DNA from: Paraburkholderia sp. BL10I2N1
GTDB taxonomy: Bacteria; Pseudomonadota; Gammaproteobacteria; Burkholderiales; Burkholderiaceae
Length of the DNA: 64,000 bases
Assembly (NCBI RefSeq): GCF_004361815.1
Contig: NZ_SNWA01000001.1
Location: 4,613,918 to 4,677,917, forward strand
Direction of reading: 5' to 3'
How positions within the stretch are numbered: the stretch's first letter is position 1; the number at the start of each line of letters is the position of its first letter. Under the pieces are notes generated by a model that saw only the letters and a list, made by a program, of their open reading frames with translations, made no database searches and was not told the origin of the DNA. This document shows positions 57,521 to 64,000 of the stretch, one piece after another. The translations under genes and the position numbers were made by a program.

Positions 57521-58417
57521 GCCGCGCGATCTCCGTTAGTGCGAACAAGCCCTTTGGATTGCAACGGGTTTTGCCAGGTGCTCGGATTCCCCCGCTCGAC
57601 GATCTATGCTGTCCGCGCGAGGACAGCGGACAACGTGGTGCCGATCATCCCGGGCCGCCGCGGCCCGAAACCGAAGATGCCCGATGCTGACCTGCTGAAG
57701 GCCATCCGCGACGATCTGGTGGCTTCCCCCTTCATCGGCGAGGGGCATCGCAAGGTCTGGGCGCGCTTGCGTATCCTGCACGACATCCGGGTCTCCCGGA
57801 CCCGCGTGCTGCGACTGATGCGCGAGCACAGCCTGCTGTCGCCGCACCGGCAAGCGCGAGGCGAACCCAACCTTCACGATGGCCGGATCACAACCGATTG
57901 CCCGAATGAGATGTGGGGCACCGACGGCGTGCGCATCGCGACCGTGGACGACGGCATGGTGTGGATCTTCTCGGCCGTTGATCATTGCGACGGCATGTGT
58001 ACCGGCATTCATGCCGCGAAGATTGGCGACCGCTTTGCTGCCCTCGAGCCGATCTCCCAGGGGCTGCTGGACGAATTCGGTTCCGTGCTCGCCGATGCGG
58101 GCCGCGGGCTGTCGCTGCGTATGGATCACGGTTCGCAGTACACGTCGGACGACTTCCGTAACCAGATCCGGTTCTGGGGCATCGCGCCGAGCTATGCCTT
58201 CGTCGCCGAACCCCAGACCAACGGCGTCGCCGAGCGATTCAACCGGACAATGAAGGAACAGGCTATTCATGGACGCATCTTCAAAAACCTGGAGGAAGTT
58301 CGTGCCGCCGCCATCGCGTTCAAGGATCGATACAATCGCGACTGGCGTCTTGAAAAGTTGGGCTTCAAATCACCCCTCGAAGCCCGTCAGGAACGGCTGA
58401 TGAAGCTGGCCGCCTGA
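57517..58417 (+). pseudogene. IS3-family transposase OrfB, broken by a one-base insertion
   Basis: From ATG 57517 the frame reads MSRAISVSANKPFGLQRV and then fails at GGGTTTTGCC (57571). Removing one T gives CQVLGFPRSTIYAVRART and continues to 58417. The DDE residues are visible: WGTDGVRIATVDD near residue 150, MDHGSQYTSDDF near 215 and the Glu in NGVAERFNRTMKEQ near 245. With the extra T the transposase would be truncated; the homopolymer makes sequence error likely. Confidence 0.8.
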
Positions 58418-58454
58418 GCTGCAAAAGCGTGTCCAGACAACCGGAGCCGGTACA

Positions 58455-58468
58455 CCGCCAGACGTGTC
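58455..58468. repeat. 14-base direct repeat, right flank of the insertion sequence
   Basis: CCGCCAGACGTGTC follows the right end of the element and matches 57050-57063 exactly. Confidence 0.85.
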
Positions 58469-58625
58469 GTTGACGCTGCTGTATGTAGGTATTGGCATTC
58501 TCATCAACAGTGGTTGGGTACTGGCCCTTGTGATTCCGGTAATCCTCTTGATAGATTTCGGTTCGCTTTTTTCTGCGCCCGAGAGGGTGCTACAAATTAC
58601 GCGGACCAACATCAAGATGAGTTGA
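58455..58625 (+). pseudogene. Isoprenylcysteine methyltransferase-type gene, right part
   Basis: After the right copy of the repeat the frame reads PPDVSLTLLYVGIGILINSG, then WVLALVIPVILLIDFG and a stop at 58625. This continues the family's last two membrane segments after RNP. The expected end motif (REExYL) is not in frame. With 56767-57063 it forms one decayed gene split by the insertion sequence. Confidence 0.7.
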
Positions 58626-58968
58626 CGCACACGGATTATGGCTGCGCCGATGTCGCGTGATTCTTCAGCGGCGTGTTACCGTTGGCTGCTTCGACTCCCA
58701 CTGCACCAAGTCATGTCTGACATCCCGAGCCGAGGTCATTTCCGCGACTCGATGGTGTATATCGTCGTAAACCTGGCTGCCGATGGTGCTGACCGACGCA
58801 CTGACCTGGCAATAGAGGGGCTCGAGCGAGAGTGCTATCGCGAACGCGGAAGCTGCCGGAGCACGTTGCCGACGAGCCGCCGGCTCCGACCGGTACTGTC
58901 GATAACCCTTTTTTCTAGGCATGATGTATTGGTGAAAATCACGCTCCACCTGCCATCCTGAACCCGTG
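58626..58968. other. Stretch without supported gene
   Basis: A plus-strand frame (58638-58961) has a protein-like middle (MSDIPSRGHFRDSMVYIVVN) but no ribosome site or family and is probably incidental or a fragment. Nothing else is seen in these 343 bases. Confidence 0.35.
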
Positions 58969-59445
58969 ATGCAATACGCCACCTATTCCCGCCGGGCCCG
59001 CGCGCTGTTTATTGATAGCATTTGGTGGACTGTGCTCGTGCTTTTCGTCCCTCTTGGTCCGTCGACGGAAGACCTGCTGAGTGCGCCAGCACGGGCCGGC
59101 CCGTCTATCCTGCTCTGGTTGGCAGTTGCTCAATGCATTCCGGTGGTCGTGACCGGTGTCATGTGGACCATCTGGGGCACTTCCCCGGGCAAACGAGCAT
59201 TGGGTCTGCGCATTGTTGATGCCGATACAGCAGAGCCGATGACGGCGAGACAAGCCGCGATGCGAACGTTGGGTTACCTGGTCTGTTTCGCGACCTGCGG
59301 CGCCGGATTTCTCTGGGTGCTGTTCAACCCGCGCGGGCAGGGATTGCATGACCTCATGGCGAACACCGTGGTCATTGACGGAAAATTGCCCAAGACCCGG
59401 GGCCGACCACAATTGCGACGCGACGGGCACGACGAATTGCCCTGA
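58969..59445 (+). CDS. RDD family membrane protein
   Basis: The 158-residue product has the RDD pattern: RRARALFIDSIWWTVLVLFV near the start with Arg and Asp in the first segment, then a second span (WLAVAQCIPVVVTGVMWTIW). GTSPGKRALGLRIVDADT and a final span with the closing GQGLHDLMANTVVI follow. The start is ATG 58969 (GTG 58966 adds one residue). It is the second RDD gene in the window and stands alone. Confidence 0.88.
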   Translation: MQYATYSRRARALFIDSIWWTVLVLFVPLGPSTEDLLSAPARAGPSILLWLAVAQCIPVVVTGVMWTIWGTSPGKRALGLRIVDADTAEPMTARQAAMRTLGYLVCFATCGAGFLWVLFNPRGQGLHDLMANTVVIDGKLPKTRGRPQLRRDGHDELP

Positions 59446-60157
59446 CCTCCCTCACCCACCTTGCCAATTGGACGACGCCCGGAAGTTGCGTCCAAAAAAC
59501 GAGCGCCCTGAGCGGACGAGCTGGGTCACTATGCGACGTTCGCGATGCCGACAGTGTTTGTGTATTTCGTTGCGCGCGCTTGCCGAAAAACGCGGCTGGT
59601 CAAGCGAATCTCCCGGTCGGGCTTGTTTGCTGCTGGATACGTCCTATCATGCAGGCAGTCGGTCCTCACCTTTCGAGGTGAGACAGTGCATACGCCTGAA
59701 GAACAGCGGCTGTGGCTCGTGTTGGCACAACTGCGAGTGCATCCCAGCCTGCAGCGAGAAGAAAGGTCCTGCATCGGGGGGACCTGGCGGCGGAGGCCTT
59801 TGAACGCGCGCTGGTTGACTTGCGCGGGGCTCACGACCTTGGGTTGACGCGAATTCGCGAGACGCCGAGGAATTGCCAGGGGGATGTCGTCGGCATTGTT
59901 TTCGAACAGATTCTGACTCTTTCGGGCGAGGCATTTCTCGCGGGAGAACTTCCCTCATTCGACGCGTCGGGTGGTGCGCCAGCGGAGGCAGCGGTCTTAC
60001 CTGTGGGCGTAACTCTGGTCGAAGCTGTGCGCTGACCCGGCTAACCGAGGGCAAAGCTATTGCATCCGAGCACGGCGACGACCAGCCGTACCCGTTCGCC
60101 GGTTATCCGCTACCTCAAGAAGCTCCGCGAGCGTGTCCATTCCAGACGGAGAAATGC
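59446..60157. other. Stretch with one weak frame
   Basis: The only frame worth noting is 59712-60035 on the plus strand (LAAEAFERALVDLRGAHDLG, then GIVFEQILTLSGEAFLAGEL), which has protein-like composition but no good start; the sequence upstream (HTPEEQRLWLVLAQLRVHPS) is in another frame. It may be one decayed gene. No family is recognised. Confidence 0.3.
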
Positions 60158-60727
60158 TCAACATGGCAAGGTCACAGAGGCCGTCCGAGTCTGTCTGCAC
60201 ATCATCGGCTTCGGGCACCGGCTCACCTGAGGAGGGCGTGTCCAGCGGCCGGCCTCCGCCACGATGCCCAGCTTGGAGAAAGGGCGGCGTACTGCTTCAG
60301 TCAGGACGGATTTGACGCATACACTGCCGGCGGTCATCGCAACGCCTCGTCTTGGCTCCAGGTAGAGGAAGGGCGGAGCGTCCCTGGACACCGCGAGCTT
60401 TTCGTGCGGAAACAAGTGCTGAAGATACGCGTACGCGGACCAAAGATGGTGCTGCAGTTCGGTATTGGTCCGGCACCGGTGGACAAGGCCACGCATGTGG
60501 CGCAGATATTCGCCTTCCACGTAGCAGCGCCCGTCAAAGGTTACGCGGGGAATCGTGCTGTACTTTAGTGTCGCGTGCCCCTCATTTAAGAGCCGCTGCA
60601 GTCCGCTGAGAAGGGTGCTCGAGGTGTCGACGCCGGGCGCACGAACGGACGCATGCCTGAATTCCGAAGAGCGGAAAAGCGACCGCAGTTCTGTCAGAAT
60701 GTCTCGTTGGGTAGCTGTGTCAGACAT
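60158..60727 (-). CDS. Hypothetical protein of unknown family
   Basis: The 189-residue product (ATG 60727, MSDTATQRDILTELRSLFRS) is convincing for about 120 residues (SGLQRLLNEGHATLKYSTIP, then YVEGEYLRHMRGLVHRCRTN). After that the last 50 residues become Arg/Pro-rich, as if the frame has shifted near 60320. It has no signal peptide or membrane span. It lies downstream of and on the same strand as the large gene at 61518-62828, with about 790 bases between them. Confidence 0.55.
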   Translation of the reverse strand: MSDTATQRDILTELRSLFRSSEFRHASVRAPGVDTSSTLLSGLQRLLNEGHATLKYSTIPRVTFDGRCYVEGEYLRHMRGLVHRCRTNTELQHHLWSAYAYLQHLFPHEKLAVSRDAPPFLYLEPRRGVAMTAGSVCVKSVLTEAVRRPFSKLGIVAEAGRWTRPPQVSRCPKPMMCRQTRTASVTLPC

Positions 60728-61017
60728 TGTCCGCTCCTATCGCGTACTTGCGTCCTCATAGTCCCCCGGCTTGCGTAATTCTAGGCGACAGTCCCGCGCT
60801 GACTAAGCGCGGCCCTCTCTGACGTGGCAGGAAAGCATCAAACCGGCAATATGATTGCCTTCGAACAACGCTATCCAGCTTACAGGTTTCGGAGCGCTTC
60901 GATTGAGCGCACACTCTTCGTTTACACCGGAGTGTGCAAGGACCCTAACGCGTGGCCAAAGTGTCACTTAGCGTGAGACTTGCCAAGAGCAGTTATTCAT
61001 TGCACAGGTAGCGGTGT
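60728..61017. other. Stretch without supported gene
   Basis: No frame, repeat or RNA is seen; the promoter of the gene at 60158 should lie at the left end. Confidence 0.4.
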
Positions 61018-61517
61018 TTACTCCTTGGGGCGTTTTATTGCGGTGCCCGCCGAGGTGAATTGGGCACGGGTGAATGAGTCACGGACACCTGCGTCGCGCT
61101 CACTCCATGCTCCATGGATTTGCTGGGGTCGCTGCGCCCGCCGGTTTTCTATACGGTTCAGGACAACACGAGAGGAGTTGAAAGAGCATTCGTGCCAGGG
61201 CTCCCTTCCCCGTTCGCCGGTGCCCGCCTTCTGTCGGCCTTTGGTGCCAAATAGGACGCGAGCAATCCAAACCACGTCGGACGCCATAGTGTGCCCGCGA
61301 TGGCGTCGCCCTCGCAGCCCTTGGAAAAGCTTCAGCAGCTTGCCACTGCCTATGGGTCTGGCGCCCTGGTGTGCCGCCACCGCCTGATTCAGCGCGCTTG
61401 CGAGGATTTCGCGCTGCGACTCATCAAGCGCGCTGCCGCGAAGAAATGCGAGCGCAGCTGCATAAGCGTCTCTCGCCGACCTGACTGCAGCCGATTCAGC
61501 CTTGTCTGGGCGATAAC
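61018..61517 (-). pseudogene. Out-of-frame continuation of the large hypothetical protein
   Basis: Directly past the stop of the gene at 61518, another minus-strand frame reads ASLSYRPDKAESAAVRSARD, then YAAALAFLRGSALDESQREI and LASALNQAVAAHQGA, with strong protein-like composition. One added base near 61523-61530 (GCAGGTGCCAG read as GCAGGGTGCC) would join it to the preceding frame. The last part, to 61018, becomes unconvincing. It is probably the true C-terminal region. Confidence 0.55.
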
Positions 61518-62828
61518 TCAGGCTGGCACCTGCCCGGGCGCGCCACCCAGGATGCGTAGCTTCTCGTCGATATCTGCGATGACGTGACCGGACGCCCGAA
61601 CTTCTGCCACAAGCCTGTGGCCAGCCGACCGGCAGTTCGCGAGCGTGTCGTGCAGTTGCGGATTCGCCTGAAGGGTGCTCACGGCTTTTTCAAGTTCGGC
61701 AGGTGGCTCGCTCAGCATGGACGGGACAACTTCTTCGGGAGGTATCTGCGAGGCGTGACTCAATAGCTGAGACATCCAGTCGGAAGCATACAGCGCAGCA
61801 TGTCGTTCAGCACGACGTGCTTCCGCCTGCTCCAGAGCGGCAAGGCTCGGCCGGTTCTTTTGAATGGCGTTACGCCATACGGCAATGACGTCGCCGCGAA
61901 GTTCGGCAATTGCGCCGGCGAGTGCCGCGCTCGGCCCACCCGCGACAATGCGACGGTCCTCCAGCTTGTCCAGGCGCTCCCGAAGGTCGTTGAGAAACGG
62001 TTGCCAGTCAGAAGGTAGTTCGCCTTTATTAGAGAACGCACGAGCAACCTCGGCAAGCTCCAGGCGAATGTCCGCAAGTGCCTGGTTATCGGCGAGACGG
62101 GCTTCGTACACATCGTTGGAAGTGACCACCCGACGATGCAGCGGAAACAGAGGATTGTTGTAGCGTCGCTGCAGATGCCGTTCGAGCGCGCCGGGCTGAG
62201 CGCTCCATTTCCAGCTCGGCAGGGAATGCGGGTCGAACGCAACCACCTCAATCATGGGCCTGAAAACCGCCAGAGCTTGCTCCGTGGCGTAGCGAAGGCA
62301 GTCCGCAAGTTTGAAGTCATTGCCCTCGAGGTCGGCACTGCCTTGCCCAAAATAGGGAGAGTCCGGTGCCTGCCTTAAGAAGCCCGTTGCCAGAAAAAAC
62401 TCCATAGGCAGGTCGACCGACTGGCCGTCCTGTTTGATGCTGCGCTGCTCGACCGGTGTGGCCTCGAACGAGTGAACGAGACGATTCTCCAGTTCGAGGA
62501 GGTTGTCGAGAACGTCCCCCGTCGACGGCTTCGCCTCGTCGGCAAGCAGGCAGAACGAGTCGCGCGCCATTTTTGCTGCGATAACGCCATGCTTTTCTGC
62601 GAAGAGCCAAAACCAGAGCGCGAGTTGATGCCCTTTTGCACCACTTTGTGCGGAGGTATCAACGCTCGATGCGAATACAATGCCTGGCGCCTTCCAGGTC
62701 GAAAACGGCGGCGAGTCGGCGCGCATGAGCATGCCTAACAGGAGCCGCAGTGCTTCGTGCGTATCGGTCGGCCGGTTGGACGTCGCAGCAGCGGGACGCT
62801 TCTCTGTCTTCCAGAACTTCCAGGTCAC
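61518..62828 (-). CDS. Large hypothetical protein of unknown family
   Basis: The 436-residue product (ATG 62828, MTWKFWKTEKRPAAATSNRP) is soluble and helix-rich. Segments are THEALRLLLGMLMRADSPPF, HQLALWFWLFAEKHGVIAAK, a middle with LENRLVHSFEATPVEQRSIK and a long alpha-helical end (LAALEQAEARRAERHAALYA). The end appears to run on in another frame (see 61018-61517), so the natural protein may be over 500 residues. I recognise no domain. It stands alone except for the gene at 60158. Confidence 0.65.
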   Translation of the reverse strand: MTWKFWKTEKRPAAATSNRPTDTHEALRLLLGMLMRADSPPFSTWKAPGIVFASSVDTSAQSGAKGHQLALWFWLFAEKHGVIAAKMARDSFCLLADEAKPSTGDVLDNLLELENRLVHSFEATPVEQRSIKQDGQSVDLPMEFFLATGFLRQAPDSPYFGQGSADLEGNDFKLADCLRYATEQALAVFRPMIEVVAFDPHSLPSWKWSAQPGALERHLQRRYNNPLFPLHRRVVTSNDVYEARLADNQALADIRLELAEVARAFSNKGELPSDWQPFLNDLRERLDKLEDRRIVAGGPSAALAGAIAELRGDVIAVWRNAIQKNRPSLAALEQAEARRAERHAALYASDWMSQLLSHASQIPPEEVVPSMLSEPPAELEKAVSTLQANPQLHDTLANCRSAGHRLVAEVRASGHVIADIDEKLRILGGAPGQVPA

Positions 62829-63096
62829 AGTATCCTCACCATTGTAAGGTAGCGACGGTATCCGAAATCCGCGCTGCGGCGCGACCGTACCGTTCGCATG
62901 CGAGCGCCGCTAACGATACTTGCACACTCTGAAGGGGGCGTAAACCGGCTTTCGGCGCAGCGTCACTGTGACGGTGCAGACGCAGTACGACTGTCCACGG
63001 AGTCGCTCGAAGGACAGGCTCAAAATGTAATCCGATACGTATTACCCTAGCCACTACTTCGCCGCTCCAATAAACCCTCAGCGCGCCCTTCGCAAC
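62829..63096. other. Divergent intergenic region
   Basis: It separates the large minus-strand gene from the DUF1488-like gene and should hold both promoters. No repeat or hairpin stands out. Confidence 0.4.
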
Positions 63097-63375
63097 ATGG
63101 ATACTGCACACGACGAACCGTCTGTTTCCGCCAACAAGGCAACCGTTGTCTTTCGCATTTCTTCGCATCGACGTACCGTCGAATGCGCCATTACGCGACA
63201 AGCCCTGGTCCAGTATTTCTGGGCGCCCGCTGACGCTGACGACGCACGGCTCCTGAAGGCATTCGCCGACGGAAGCAAACGAATCGCGGCCGTCGCCGAA
63301 CGAAAGATGCTGACTGCGCAACACGAGCCCGTCGTGCTGAACGCAGCTGACTTTGCTGACCGGGGCTTTGCCTGA
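63097..63375 (+). CDS. DUF1488-like small protein
   Basis: The 92-residue product follows the DUF1488 outline: a beta strand with VVFRISSHRRTVECAITRQA, an LVQYFWAP segment, a helix with DDARLLKAFADGSKRIAAVA, and a closing PVVLNAADF. Function is unknown in the family. Start ATG 63097 has no clear ribosome site. Confidence 0.65.
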   Translation: MDTAHDEPSVSANKATVVFRISSHRRTVECAITRQALVQYFWAPADADDARLLKAFADGSKRIAAVAERKMLTAQHEPVVLNAADFADRGFA

Positions 63376-64000
63376 GGCCGCCTGCCGCCACCCGCTTCCG
63401 ATGAAAGATTCCCAACGGGTAATGCAGGGTATAACCAACTGTCCTGATTGGCGTTCGTGCGTGTCGACCACCAGACTACCGGGTCAGTGGCATCTCGTTC
63501 TTCAGTTCTGGCTACTTCCCAGCGCGTCGCGCTCAAGCTGTTCTCGGGATACGTGACGAACGTTCGCGGCGTAACGAGGGGTCAAGGCAACGATAAGAAC
63601 CGCCCCCACGCGAGCCGGCAAAATCGGAATCTGAGTGCCGTCACAAATCATGCATTGGCCATCGAGCGGCTTGAGTGCCTGCGTGCATGGACATGTTCCG
63701 ACAAGGTTGGGGTTGCCCCAAACAGCACAGCTGCACTAGTGTGGTCTCGCCGTGTCGCTGAGCCCAGTTTGGCGCGCATGCCGAAACTCGGCTGCCCGTC
63801 AGACCGGGCCGCAGGTCGAGGCTGCAAGAGTCTTTTCGACTGACAGGCTGGTCAGTCGAAAGTCAGCTCCCTCGTCAATATCATGTCGGCGTTAACATTT
63901 ACCTGCCCGGGCGAGATGCTCAGGAACTACGGAACCGACTGTGTCAACATCCGGTCTGTGCTCCGGTCTGCATCGGCTCCCGGCATTTTCCCGCAGGATA
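63376..64000. other. Stretch without supported gene
   Basis: The plus-strand frame 63448-63843 has no family or ribosome site. The only structured element is the inverted repeat at 63834-63861. Confidence 0.45.
63834..63861. repeat. Perfect 11-base inverted repeat
   Basis: TTTCGACTGAC and GTCAGTCGAAA pair perfectly around a six-base centre. No T run follows on either strand, so it is not a classical terminator; it could be an operator or recombination site. Confidence 0.6.

Larger units (their letters stand above)
57064..58454 (+). mobile_element. IS3-family insertion sequence
   Basis: The element is 1391 bases and has imperfect inverted ends: the left reads TGCCGCGCCTCC then TCTGGACAC, and the right, reversed, reads TGTACCGGCTCC then TCTGGACAC. 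It holds two overlapping frames: a helix-turn-helix protein (orfA) and a DDE transposase (orfB). It is flanked by 14-base direct repeats and interrupts a methyltransferase-type gene. A repeat of 14 bases is longer than the 3-5 usual for IS3, so part of it may have existed before insertion. Confidence 0.85.

Noticed and set aside
57539..58417. OrfB taken as starting at GTG 57539
   Set aside because: The conserved N-terminus lies in the frame from ATG 57517 and joins after removing one T, so the GTG start is an artefact of the frame break.
63448..63843. 131-codon plus-strand frame near the right end
   Set aside because: No start signal, no family and low-complexity composition.

Overview
The window reads as chromosome 1 of a Burkholderiaceae bacterium, most like Paraburkholderia, Caballeronia or Burkholderia. 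The reasons are high GC, the exact neighbourhood ilvB-ilvN-ilvC-psd-pssA-leuA, a nuo operon next to tRNA-Leu, secG and tpiA, and pnp-rpsO, all with Burkholderia-type protein sequences. This assignment rests on family knowledge and not on a database search.

Bases 1-36000 are dense, mostly core genes. On the minus strand lie complex I genes nuoA to nuoI (nuoI cut by the window edge), tRNA-Leu(GAG), secG, tpiA, a quinone oxidoreductase, pnp, rpsO and an orphan branched-chain amino-acid type binding protein. On the plus strand follow a BamE-like lipoprotein and a beta-carbonic anhydrase broken by one base. Then come leuA, pssA, psd and ilvCNB on the minus strand. Divergent from ilvB runs a plus-strand series: an ECF sigma factor with DUF3619, DUF3106 and RDD membrane proteins, then a UDP-diacylglucosamine-type phosphoesterase, a GT4 glycosyltransferase, dgkA, a TetR regulator broken by one base, a LOG-family protein, an SDR and an ArnT-like glycosyltransferase. 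A DUF924 gene and an AlaX editing gene lie opposite. Strong hairpin terminators close tRNA-Leu, pnp, rpsO, the lipoprotein, leuA, pssA and ilvC.

From about 36.2 kb to the right edge the character changes to an accessory island: low gene density, short genes, decayed genes and many unassigned stretches. It opens with a truncated tyrosine recombinase coupled to a Tn554 TnpC-like gene. It carries an H-NS protein with a doubled DNA-binding motif, a 5'-truncated cold-shock gene and an intact paralogue, a decayed four-helix copper-binding (DUF326-type) gene beside an atypical short-T-loop PII protein, two J-domain proteins, an acyltransferase, a Uma2 nuclease-fold protein, an Hfq-like protein, an Xre-like regulator, a phasin, two stand-alone receiver proteins and a GAF-histidine kinase-receiver hybrid. 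An IS3-family element (57064-58454) sits inside an already broken isoprenylcysteine methyltransferase-type gene and is flanked by 14-base direct repeats. Two large unassigned minus-strand genes (60158-60727 and 61518-62828) are the least explained.

The island looks like stress-response and regulatory cargo (chaperones, cold shock, RNA and nucleoid-binding proteins, phasin, two-component proteins) in decay. Several frame breaks are single-base changes, some in short homopolymers, so sequence error must be excluded before calling them pseudogenes. I saw no CRISPR array, rRNA, prophage or complete defence system.
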